A DNA stretch of 64,000 bases from an uncultured Clostridia bacterium (GTDB lineage: Bacteria > Bacillota > Clostridia > TANB77 > CAG-508): contig CAKPDN010000005.1 of the NCBI GenBank assembly GCA_934149005.1, positions 1-64,000 of the forward strand, written 5' to 3'. Below the pieces are notes generated by a model, which worked only from the letters and a program-made list of their open reading frames with translations, was not told the DNA's origin and ran no database searches. Made by a program: the position numbers and the translations under genes. Every line of letters begins with the position of its first letter. Positions within the stretch are counted from its first letter, which is position 1. Shown piece after piece: positions 56,785 to 64,000 of this stretch.

Positions 56785-56813
56785 TTGACAATATGTAAAA
56801 ATAATAGTATATT
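56785..56813 (+). promoter_or_regulatory. Promoter of tRNA-Arg(CCU)
   Basis: TTGACA (56785-56790), a 17-base spacer and TATATT (56808-56813), 18 bases before the tRNA. Confidence 0.75.
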
Positions 56814-56830
56814 ATAGGAAATAAAAATAT

Positions 56831-56906
<76 letters not shown>

Positions 56907-56908
56907 CA

Positions 56909-57344
56909 AAATAAATAATGTGCAATATACTTCCTTAAGGGTTATATATACTTTGATATTGTATCTTATTCATTGCGTTCAAAAACAAAATCTAACATAA
57001 AAAACCGAGCCTCTCTCACTCTGGCTTAAAATGTATATATGTATATGTTGTAATCATTTTCAAATGTGATTGGAGCAATATTAGAATTTCTTAAATAAAT
57101 TAATGGAAAGAGTTCACTCCGAACGAAGTGAGGGTTAAGTGGAAGGGTGCCATTAATTTATTTTAGAAATTCTTATGTTGCATATTGAACCGAGAAAATT
57201 ATTAAAACATATACATATATACATTTTTCCCGTGAGCATTCCTCAGTTTTTTATTTAAGATTTTCTATTTTTCTCTTCATTCAAACAGATACAATATCAA
57301 AGTATATATAACCCTTAAGGAAGTATATTGCACATTATTTATTT
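56909..57344. mobile_element. Long palindromic MITE-like element, copy B, with a nested inverted repeat
   Basis: The outer arms 56909-56966 and 57287-57344 are a perfect 58-bp inverted repeat beginning AAATAAATAATGTGCAATAT and including CTTCCTTAAGGG. The interior matches copy A in reverse orientation, but copy B has an extra block with its own inverted repeat at 57083-57173 (AGAATTTCTTAAATAAATTA). Arm sequence differs between copies A and B yet is identical within each copy. It starts two bases after tRNA-Arg(CCU) and lies directly before the foreign-looking cassette. Confidence 0.72.
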
Positions 57345-57567
57345 CAGATAGACTATGAGTTGTAACTGCAAAATGAGTATAACAAAATTAATTTACATAA
57401 ATAGTGACAAAAATGTAAAAATATGATATAATATATATGTATTTTCGTATTATACGATCAAAAAAGGAAAGCTCTAATTAATGTAAATACATTTTGGAGC
57501 AAAAAGATCTTGTAATTAAACTACAAAAATACAAAAAATCTTACAAAACAATAGGAGGTATACAATT
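57345..57567 (+). promoter_or_regulatory. Leader region of the radical SAM cassette
   Basis: It holds the promoter at 57404-57432, a small palindrome TCGTATTATACGA (about 57447-57459) just after it, and an imperfect hairpin GCTCTAATTAATGTA / TACATTTTGGAGC (about 57471-57503). The leader is more than 100 bases long, so regulation by the palindrome or the RNA hairpin is possible. Confidence 0.45.
57404..57432 (+). promoter_or_regulatory. Promoter of the radical SAM cassette
   Basis: GTGACA (57404-57409), a 17-base spacer and an extended -10 TGATATAAT ending at 57432. Confidence 0.7.
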
Positions 57568-58995
57568 ATGAAACTAAGTAAGATTATGCAATTTAACCTA
57601 AGGGAAGAGAGGTATGTTCGCAAATACATGCAAAGTGTTGGACATGCTACTCTTAATCCTGAACAGCCGGGAGCTGTTCAAATCCACTTAATTCCTCCTC
57701 GCAATAATGTGCGGGATGTTAATGGAATTATTGGCAGTCCTTCTGTAGTTATACTTAATGGCAATTACATTGTTCCTATTAAACAATCTTATGCCATTCT
57801 TATGAATCAGTTTTTGCGTGAATTGGATAAATATTCTGGAACTACCCTTAAAGAGTTCAACTTAGAAAAAATTATTCGTGACACTGTAAATGCCGTTCAT
57901 AAGGTATACTATAATACCCCAAAGCAGAAGCTCATTGAAGATTTAAGCAACTGGGTACATGTTTTTAGTGATATTGCACTTGGGCATGAAGTTGAAGGTA
58001 TTGTTGGTTTTTCAATTGGCGAATATGCACCTTTTATGAGAGGACCACATCGTATGGATCTTATGATTTCTGCGATGGAAAAAAATGGTTGCTGGAATTG
58101 CAATCAAAAATGTATTCATTGTTATGCTGCTGGTCAGGAAAAATCCAATGTAAAGGAACTTTCAACTGCAGAATGGAAAAGAATTATAGACAAGCTTTAT
58201 AATGAAGCATGTGTTGCACAGGTGACTTTTACTGGTGGTGAGCCTACAAAGCGTAAAGATTTAGTAGAGCTAGTAAAGTATGCCGAGAAAATGGTTACTC
58301 GTGTAAACACTAATGGTATTCTTCTTTCTGAAGAATATTGTGATAAGCTGAGAAAAGCGAATTTAGATTCAATCCAGATTACATTTTATTCCGGTGATCC
58401 GGAGGTACACAACCATCTGGTAGGAGTTCCTATGTACAATAGAACTCTTGCAGGTATTAAAAATGCGATTGCTGCTGGTTTAAATGTTTCTATTAATACT
58501 CCATTGTGTTCTTTAAACAAGGATTATGTTGAAACATTGAGATTTTTAAAGGAGCTGGGGATACAGTATGTTACCTGTTCATCTTTAATCATTACCGGTA
58601 ATGCAACAACGAATGTTTCCAAGACAACTCAGCTTAAAAAAGATGAGCTTATGTCTATTCTTGCAGAAGCTGCAAGCTTTTGTAAAGAAAATGATATGGA
58701 AATTAGTTTTACTTCACCAGGATGGCTGTCTGAAGAAGAAATCAAATCCATTGATGGACTTATGACAGTACCTATGTGTGGAGCATGTCTTTCCAATATG
58801 GCAATTGCACCTAATGGAGAGGTTGTTCCTTGTCAGAGCTGGTTGGATGGCTTTACGCTTGGGAATATGTTAAATACTGATTGGACTCGGATTTGGGATT
58901 CAGAAGAATGCTCAAACATTAAGAATGATACTGCAAAAGGAAATTTTAATTGCCCTTTGAAGAGTATGAATGAAACAAAAATGGCTGACTATTAA
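57568..58995 (+). CDS. Radical SAM/SPASM domain peptide-modifying enzyme
   Basis: A 475-residue enzyme. After an N-terminal domain of about 165 residues come C178-x3-C182-x2-C185 (CNQKCIHC), which binds the SAM-cleaving [4Fe-4S] cluster, and FTGGEPTKRKD (about 221-231). The C-terminal SPASM region has multiple cysteines (MCGACLSN, VPCQSW, NCPLK) for auxiliary clusters, plus GNMLNTDWTRIWDSEEC. SPASM enzymes commonly form thioether or carbon bonds in peptides or proteins. It has in-frame CGG arginine codons at 57712 and 58888 and many CGT/CGC and GC-ending codons, unlike the native genes. The next gene's Cys-rich tail is the obvious candidate substrate. Confidence 0.87.
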   Translation: MKLSKIMQFNLREERYVRKYMQSVGHATLNPEQPGAVQIHLIPPRNNVRDVNGIIGSPSVVILNGNYIVPIKQSYAILMNQFLRELDKYSGTTLKEFNLEKIIRDTVNAVHKVYYNTPKQKLIEDLSNWVHVFSDIALGHEVEGIVGFSIGEYAPFMRGPHRMDLMISAMEKNGCWNCNQKCIHCYAAGQEKSNVKELSTAEWKRIIDKLYNEACVAQVTFTGGEPTKRKDLVELVKYAEKMVTRVNTNGILLSEEYCDKLRKANLDSIQITFYSGDPEVHNHLVGVPMYNRTLAGIKNAIAAGLNVSINTPLCSLNKDYVETLRFLKELGIQYVTCSSLIITGNATTNVSKTTQLKKDELMSILAEAASFCKENDMEISFTSPGWLSEEEIKSIDGLMTVPMCGACLSNMAIAPNGEVVPCQSWLDGFTLGNMLNTDWTRIWDSEECSNIKNDTAKGNFNCPLKSMNETKMADY

Positions 58996-59016
58996 GTATA
59001 CAAATGGAGGTATAGC

Positions 59017-59955
59017 ATGATGAAAAAAATTAAGAATATTTTGATGGCTATTGTAGTATTTGTTATCTGTTGTTCTTCTGTAACAGTTGCATATGCAGCA
59101 TCTAGCAATGAGGATTATATCCGGAATTACGTTATTAGCGTAGATACACGCCAAGATGGTACTTTAGATATTACGTATGAACTGGAATGGGAAGTATTAA
59201 AAAATGGTCCAGTTACATGGGTAAAGATTGGTATTCCTAATGATCACGTAAGTGGTATTACGGCATTGACTGATAATATCGAAAAAGCGGAATATTATGC
59301 TGAAGGTACTGAAACTTTTGTGAGGTGTGACTTTAAGGAAAAGTATAATCCGGGTGATGTAATTAACTTTAAGTTTAGTATTCATCAGTCATACATGTAC
59401 CTTTTGGATAAGAGCGGTATTGTAAGATATTCTTTTACACCTGGATGGTTTGACAAAATCGAAATCGGTAAGATACAGGTGGAGTGGTATGACAAAGATG
59501 GATATGTGGTAAAAACAACAAACTCCAATGAAAAGACTAGCAATGCATATATTTGGAGTTATGCTAATCTTCAAAATGGAGAAAAAATTACTGCAAATAT
59601 CGAATATAGCAAGAATAAGTCAATGTTCGGAAACTTAAACGAAGATGAGCAATATAAGGAAGGGGCAGAGTATTCTTTTGGAACGTATATTCTAGTTATT
59701 TTGTTTATTATAATTCTAGTGGTGGTAATATCAGCTGCTATTGCATGGCTTAGTGATGATGGATATGGAAGTGGAGGAAGTGGATTTACCTACATCGGTG
59801 GAGGACATGGTGGAGGAAGCTCATGTGCTTCTAGCTGTGCATGTGCTTGTGCATGTGCTGGCGGAGGACGTGCAGGATGTTCTACAAAAGGTTTTTATGA
59901 AAAAACGGTTAAATTGAAGGACTTTGACAAAGCGGTTGAAAGACTGATGAGATAG
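59017..59955 (+). CDS. Membrane protein with Cys/Gly-rich tail, candidate substrate of the radical SAM enzyme
   Basis: A 312-residue protein: signal peptide (about residues 5-29, ending YAAS), an extracellular beta-rich domain resembling DUF2207-type proteins (about 35-215), one membrane helix (about 225-247), then a cytoplasmic Gly-rich segment and a tail with six Cys at about 270, 274, 276, 278, 280 and 288 (alternating Cys-Ala, then GGGRAGC), ending in a short charged stretch. The tail would face the cytosol, where a radical SAM enzyme works. It starts 21 bases after the enzyme gene. An in-frame CGG Arg occurs at 59122. Confidence 0.75.
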   Translation: MMKKIKNILMAIVVFVICCSSVTVAYAASSNEDYIRNYVISVDTRQDGTLDITYELEWEVLKNGPVTWVKIGIPNDHVSGITALTDNIEKAEYYAEGTETFVRCDFKEKYNPGDVINFKFSIHQSYMYLLDKSGIVRYSFTPGWFDKIEIGKIQVEWYDKDGYVVKTTNSNEKTSNAYIWSYANLQNGEKITANIEYSKNKSMFGNLNEDEQYKEGAEYSFGTYILVILFIIILVVVISAAIAWLSDDGYGSGGSGFTYIGGGHGGGSSCASSCACACACAGGGRAGCSTKGFYEKTVKLKDFDKAVERLMR

Positions 59956-59979
59956 GTCAAAGGTGGTTTAAACAAGACA

Positions 59980-60011
59980 TAGGTAATGCTCTGAATTAAG
60001 AGCATTACCTA
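59980..60011 (+). terminator. Strong intra-cassette hairpin
   Basis: AGGTAATGCTCT (59981-59992) and AGAGCATTACCT (59999-60010) are perfect arms around GAATTA. No T run follows, so it may be an RNA-stabilising, processing or partial termination element. It sits between the Cys-rich protein gene and the next cassette gene. Confidence 0.5.
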
Positions 60012-60054
60012 CTTAAATTAATTTACTATTAAAGAATGCGGAGGATATAACAAA

Positions 60055-60831
60055 ATGAAAAAAGAAAACTATAGATTCGCAGCATTTGATGTAATTATGA
60101 TTATTTTGCTTTTTGGATTTACACAAAGATGGGGATTGGGATTAAATCCATTTAATTTATCTTTGAATCCAGTTAAGTTTGGTATATCATGGGCATTGAG
60201 TGTGTTCTGGTTAGGTTATTTTGTGGCGGAAAATCATATTAACCTTACAAGAATTAGACATTATAAAATACGGCAGAAGAAAGTCGTTGTGAGAGATGAT
60301 GTTCTTACAGATCTGAATGATGCATTAACAAAATTGAATATTTCCAAATTGGATAATACAAAGGTCGAATCAGATATTGACAGGGTATGTGTAGCAATTA
60401 ATAAATTTCAAGATAAGCTTCATATTATGAAGCAACTTTTAGCTAATCATGGTTATACCATTGATGATTGGGACTTTATCAAGAAATTTGATGAAGAAGC
60501 AATAAGGGAAATTCTTGATTTTGCTAGGGAAGTTATTGATACATGTATTGTGTTTGATGATTACAATACAAATAATGGAGATCCTCAAATTAAACAAGCA
60601 AAAGAAAGTATTGAAAAATGTATTTTTGAGATTGAAGCAATTATCCAAAAATATGATGAATTTTTGCTTGTTGTAAAGGAAATTCTGGAAAAGAAACTTC
60701 ATAATTATGGTATTGTTGGAACTATTGAATCTCTCGATGTTACAATCGACACTGTAAAACAGGTATATGGCCTTGTTGAAAGTGATTTAGATAAAATGGT
60801 TAGACATTCTGGAAAAGGAGGAACAAAATAA
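60055..60831 (+). CDS. Membrane-anchored coiled-coil protein of the cassette
   Basis: A 258-residue protein with two hydrophobic segments near the N-terminus (about residues 8-22 and 38-62) and a long alpha-helical, coiled-coil-like cytoplasmic part (about 80-258). I recognise no family. It starts after GCGGAGGATA and ends one base before the vWA gene, with which it is clearly coupled. An in-frame CGG Arg codon occurs at 60271 (KIRQKK). It resembles the small helical partner proteins that often accompany vWA proteins, but this is inference. Confidence 0.6.
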   Translation: MKKENYRFAAFDVIMIILLFGFTQRWGLGLNPFNLSLNPVKFGISWALSVFWLGYFVAENHINLTRIRHYKIRQKKVVVRDDVLTDLNDALTKLNISKLDNTKVESDIDRVCVAINKFQDKLHIMKQLLANHGYTIDDWDFIKKFDEEAIREILDFAREVIDTCIVFDDYNTNNGDPQIKQAKESIEKCIFEIEAIIQKYDEFLLVVKEILEKKLHNYGIVGTIESLDVTIDTVKQVYGLVESDLDKMVRHSGKGGTK

Positions 60832-60832
60832 T

Positions 60833-61618
60833 ATGAAATCCCGAAAATTATTTGTTACTTATTTGATGATTGTTTCTCTTCTTGTAGGTTTAGTTAGTGG
60901 CACAATTAAATTTCTTATTGATGAAGCTAATAGACCAGAGCCAGTTATTACTGTAGAAGATTATCGGCAACAATTAAGAAACGACGTATCTAAGTTAGAT
61001 TATAGTGTAAAGAGTAATCCAATTGAAGGAGCAACACCTGATGGTGTTACTTTGGAAAAACAAGGTGATGAAACAATTGCATTGTTTTTAATTGATACTT
61101 CTGGATCGATGCAGACAAAGTATGAGGATAAGTTGACCAATACAAAGAATGCTATATCTGATTCCTTTAAGTATATTGGTACAAATAGCTATGTTGGAAT
61201 GATTTCTTATTCTACAGAGGTTGTGGTAAATGTACCAATTGCTAAGTTTGATGCAGAACAGGTCAAAAAATTAAATGGAGAACTTTACAATTTGAAAGCG
61301 GTTGGTGGTACTCATATGTATGAAGCAATAGCAATTGGAATGCAATTGATTGAAGATGAATTATATGAGCATCCAAATGCAAAAGCAATGATTTTTGTAG
61401 TTTCAGATGGAGTTCCATCAGATGATGCCAAAAAGTTAGATTTTGTAGAGAAGTATGTAAGAGGATTATCTATTCCGATTCATACAATTGGCTATGGTAT
61501 TGACATTGATAGGGAGGAACTTAAGAAAGTTGCTTTAATTAATGAAGCAACCTACACTTTTGTTAATAGCGATAATGTTAATGAAGAAATTCAGCGACTT
61601 ATCGAAAATTCCTTTTAA
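60833..61618 (+). CDS. Von Willebrand factor A domain protein
   Basis: A 261-residue protein with an N-terminal membrane segment (about residues 7-28) and a vWA domain starting IALFLIDTSGSM. The MIDAS residues D88-x-S-x-S are present, as are the Thr in GGTHMYEAI (about 159-167) and the Asp in VVSDGVPSDD (about 188-197), so metal-dependent ligand binding is likely. It is predicted outside the membrane or at its face. An in-frame CGG Arg occurs at 60965. It is the last gene of the cassette, with AAAGGAGG upstream. Confidence 0.85.
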   Translation: MKSRKLFVTYLMIVSLLVGLVSGTIKFLIDEANRPEPVITVEDYRQQLRNDVSKLDYSVKSNPIEGATPDGVTLEKQGDETIALFLIDTSGSMQTKYEDKLTNTKNAISDSFKYIGTNSYVGMISYSTEVVVNVPIAKFDAEQVKKLNGELYNLKAVGGTHMYEAIAIGMQLIEDELYEHPNAKAMIFVVSDGVPSDDAKKLDFVEKYVRGLSIPIHTIGYGIDIDREELKKVALINEATYTFVNSDNVNEEIQRLIENSF

Positions 61619-61654
61619 CATGATTTAACAAAGTAATGTAACTATATAGTAGAT

Positions 61655-61688
61655 AAAAAAGAAGCTCTTTAAAATAGAGCTTCTTTTG
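61655..61688 (+). terminator. Terminator at the end of the cassette
   Basis: AAAAGAAGCTCT and AGAGCTTCTTTT pair around TTAAAAT and are followed by GTT. It marks the right limit of the cassette transcript. Confidence 0.85.
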
Positions 61689-61848
61689 TTATAGTTAAGT
61701 AAGATATAAATCCTAATTACTATATTAATATCATATCCAAGTATAAGCTGTTTAATTGGTGATATTGTATGTTTAAATTATATTTGAAATAAAGGATAAA
61801 TTAATTTTATGTCGAATATATAACATAAATATTGTAATGGAGGGAAAA

Positions 61849-62601
61849 TTGAAAGATAAAATAAAACAATTTATAAATACAAGGCAATTTCATATTTGTA
61901 TGGTGGCACTTATAATGTTTTCTATATTATTTATTGTTGGAATTGTATCATTAAAATACCATGTGGAAGGTGAAATAAATTTGCCATTTGAAATATCAAA
62001 GATTTCTATAATAAGTAATGTAGAAGGTATAGATACACAAGATACTACAAATAAATGGAATTTAAAGGTTAATCAAAATAACGATATATATTTGTATATT
62101 AAAAAAAATGATAAATATAGAGAAACAGAGGCAATTAAAAGTGTTAAATTAGACAATTTTAATATAGAACAAGCTCCAAAAGTAGGAGAATTAAAATTAT
62201 TAAAACCTGATAGTAATATAGAAAGTATTATTTTTAAAAATACATCTGAAAATGAAACTGATAATATTGAATTTATAGGAAGTATGGATTCAAGTATAAA
62301 AGATATGAAAATTTCTAATCAAGGTGGATTAGTAATTTTTAGATATGCAATTAATAATATAGGAAATTATATTTCAAATGATGATGAAGAAATAAATCAT
62401 AGCGAGTTATTAAAAAAATTGTCTATTAATAATGATGATTTAAAATTCAAAGTAACATTTGATATTTATATTAATTTAAGTTCAGGAAAAACATATAAAT
62501 CTAGTATTAATTTAGAGTTTCCTGTTAATGATGTTGTAAATCAAGGAACTCAAAGTGCTGAATATACAGATCTAAAAAACATAGTATTTAAAAGAATATA
62601 A
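61849..62601 (+). CDS. Hypothetical membrane-anchored protein
   Basis: A 250-residue protein with one membrane helix near residues 15-38 and an extracellular beta-rich part with Asn/Lys/Ile-rich composition like the native genes, so it is probably outside the foreign cassette. I recognise no family. TTG 61849 follows GGAGGG by about five bases; ATG 61837 overlaps the ribosome binding site and is a less likely start. TGTCGAA (61810-61816), a Spo0A-box core, lies just upstream. Confidence 0.6.
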   Translation: MKDKIKQFINTRQFHICMVALIMFSILFIVGIVSLKYHVEGEINLPFEISKISIISNVEGIDTQDTTNKWNLKVNQNNDIYLYIKKNDKYRETEAIKSVKLDNFNIEQAPKVGELKLLKPDSNIESIIFKNTSENETDNIEFIGSMDSSIKDMKISNQGGLVIFRYAINNIGNYISNDDEEINHSELLKKLSINNDDLKFKVTFDIYINLSSGKTYKSSINLEFPVNDVVNQGTQSAEYTDLKNIVFKRI

Positions 62602-62609
62602 AAAAATAC

Positions 62610-62638
62610 TTGCTAAATTCACAAATACATTATATAAT
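62610..62638 (+). promoter_or_regulatory. Promoter of the SRP RNA gene
   Basis: TTGCTA (62610-62615), a 17-base spacer and consensus TATAAT (62633-62638). Confidence 0.7.
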
Positions 62639-62650
62639 TACAGAGGTACG

Positions 62651-62772
62651 AAGTTTAATCTTTGTATAGAGAGTAATCCAATAGAGACCTATGAACCTTG
62701 TCAGGTCCGGAAGGAAGCAGCAATAAATAGAAAATCTTTATGTGGAATGCTCTCTATAGAGAGATTGAACTT
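62651..62772 (+). ncRNA. ffs: Signal recognition particle RNA (small bacterial type)
   Basis: The apical domain is clear: GTCAGGTCCGGAAGGAAGCAGC-type sequence (about 62700-62721) includes the GGAAG tetraloop and the AGCAGC internal loop bound by Ffh. The lower stem pairs AGTTTAATC...TATAGAGAG (from 62652) with CTCTCTATAGAGAGATTGAACT (to 62772). The ends are approximate. It lies before dnaX, a common place for this gene. Confidence 0.92.
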
Positions 62773-62808
62773 TGTATTATAATGGGACATTATAAAGGAT
62801 GTGAGAAT

Positions 62809-64000
62809 ATGGGGTACACAGCTCTTTATAGAAAATTTAGACCAATGACTTTTTCAGAGCTTGTTGGGCAAGAACATATTACAAGAACTTTAAAAAATCA
62901 GATTATTGCTGGTAGAGTAGGACATGCGTATTTATTTAATGGAGGAAGAGGAACAGGAAAAACATCATCTGCTAAAATATTGGCTAGGGCAATAAATTGT
63001 TTAAATCCAAAAAACGGAGAACCTTGTAATGAATGTGAAATTTGCAGGGGAGCTATTAATGGTTCACTTACAGATATTGTGGAAATGGATGCTGCTTCAA
63101 ATAATAGTGTTGAAGATATTAGAAGTATTCGTGAAGAAGTGAATTTTTTACCTACAAAAGCAAAATATAGGGTATATATTATAGATGAGGTTCATATGCT
63201 TTCAACAGGTGCATTTAATGCATTGTTAAAAACTTTAGAGGAACCACCTGAACATGTTAAATTTATTTTAGCTACAACTGAGCCTCAAAAGTTACCGGCA
63301 ACTATACTTTCTAGGTGCCAAAGGTTTGATTTTAAGAGAATATCAAATGAGGATATTATAGCAAGATTAAAAGTTGTTTGTAAAGAAAGTAATATAGAGA
63401 TTACAGAGGGAGCTTTAAATATTATAGCTATTTTATCTGAAGGAGCTATGAGGGATGCTTTATCAATTTTAGAGAGATGTATACAAGATGGAGAAAATAA
63501 AATTGATGAAGATAAAATTAAAGATTTAGTTGGAATACCTAAAATAACTTTTGTTCATAACATTACGGATGCAATTATTGAATATGATGTAGATAAAGCT
63601 TTAAATTGCATGGATGAGATATTGGATGAAGGGAAAGACTTAAATAATTTTTTGTGGGAAATTATAAAATATGTTAAAGATGTATTAATATATAAATCAT
63701 CAAGCAGAGCAGATTTATATAGTGAAGAAGAAATAAAGAATATTAAAACTTTATCTGAGAAAATAACAAAAGATAGATTAGTTAATTTGATTTATGAATT
63801 ATCAAATTTAGACAATGATATTAAGTGGGCAACACAAAAAACAATAATGTTTCAGGCTGGAATTATTAAATTATGTAGTAAAGAAGTTCAAATACAGTCG
63901 TTTATAGAGAATAGCAATGATAACAATAGTGAATATGTTGTAAATAAAGCTAATTCAAAACCTATAAGTGCTACTGTGAAAACAACAACTGCATCAACTA
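62809..64000 (+). CDS. dnaX: DNA polymerase III subunit gamma/tau, N-terminal part (runs off window)
   Basis: The frame is open from ATG 62809 to the window end (397 residues, no stop). It contains the clamp-loader AAA+ domain: Walker A GGRGTGKTSSAK (about residues 45-56), a zinc site with C-x8-C-x2-C-x2-C spacing (NCLNPKNGEPCNECEIC, about 63-79), Walker B IIDEVHML (about 124-131) and sensor 1 LATTEPQKLPATILSRC (about 160-176). It loads the sliding clamp. The ribosome binding site is AAAGGATGTG. CGG triplets within it are all out of frame. Confidence 0.95.
   Translation, partial: MGYTALYRKFRPMTFSELVGQEHITRTLKNQIIAGRVGHAYLFNGGRGTGKTSSAKILARAINCLNPKNGEPCNECEICRGAINGSLTDIVEMDAASNNSVEDIRSIREEVNFLPTKAKYRVYIIDEVHMLSTGAFNALLKTLEEPPEHVKFILATTEPQKLPATILSRCQRFDFKRISNEDIIARLKVVCKESNIEITEGALNIIAILSEGAMRDALSILERCIQDGENKIDEDKIKDLVGIPKITFVHNITDAIIEYDVDKALNCMDEILDEGKDLNNFLWEIIKYVKDVLIYKSSSRADLYSEEEIKNIKTLSEKITKDRLVNLIYELSNLDNDIKWATQKTIMFQAGIIKLCSKEVQIQSFIENSNDNNSEYVVNKANSKPISATVKTTTAST

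Overview
This window is a stretch of chromosome from a very AT-rich, spore-forming Firmicute, most likely an uncultured Clostridia-like lineage. The evidence is the low G+C (by eye well under 30%), AGA as the dominant arginine codon, strong AGGAGG ribosome binding sites, the sporulation genes spmA/spmB, spoIIR and a GerMN gene, an AbrB/SpoVT regulator, and the rpmH-rnpA-yidD-yidC-jag-mnmE-mnmG-rsmG-parA-parB order that normally flanks the replication origin. dnaA and oriC should therefore lie just left of base 1.

Layout. 1-9.4 kb: origin-flanking translation, tRNA-modification and chromosome-partition genes. 9.4-9.8 kb: two tRNA-Ser genes. 10-23.4 kb: a type IV secretion-like operon with three tandem pilin-like genes, PrgI, a VirB4 ATPase, a VirB6-like protein, a cell-wall hydrolase and two NTF2-like membrane proteins; I see no relaxase, coupling ATPase or integrase. 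23.4-27.5 kb: ABC exporter, J-domain protein, patatin. 27.6-31.9 kb: a giant acyl-CoA dehydratase activase. 32-40.3 kb: GerMN protein, trmN6-rsmI-abrB, spmAB, a 33-residue hydrophobic peptide, rlmH, walJ-like, murA, spoIIR. 40.5-46.1 kb: sugar-phosphate metabolism and ttcA. 46.4-56.7 kb: two giant surface proteins. 56.8 kb: tRNA-Arg(CCU) followed by a palindromic element. 57.4-61.7 kb: a foreign-looking cassette with a radical SAM/SPASM enzyme, a membrane protein with a Cys/Gly-rich tail, a coiled-coil protein and a von Willebrand A protein. 62.6-64 kb: SRP RNA and the start of dnaX.

Main discovery. Five otherwise intact native genes (mnmE, the NlpC/P60 hydrolase, an ABC permease, spmA, walJ) are each broken once. 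In all five the break is an in-frame CGG codon where skipping the C (+1) restores the protein and puts a GGN glycine at the junction. In four of the five this is a family-conserved glycine. In my full read of both strands, CGG never occurs in frame in an uninterrupted native gene, while dozens of out-of-frame CGG triplets are harmless. Only the cassette at 57.6-61.6 kb uses CGG as ordinary arginine, five times. The simplest reading is that CGG in this host is a recoding signal, with ribosomes advancing +1 and inserting glycine, rather than an arginine codon. Assembly error is the main alternative to exclude.

Other points of interest: three long palindromic elements with near-perfect arms, tandem Spo0A-box-like sequences upstream of mnmG, a palindromic operator candidate between a prepilin-like gene and an Xre-type regulator, and a toxin-like small peptide gene.
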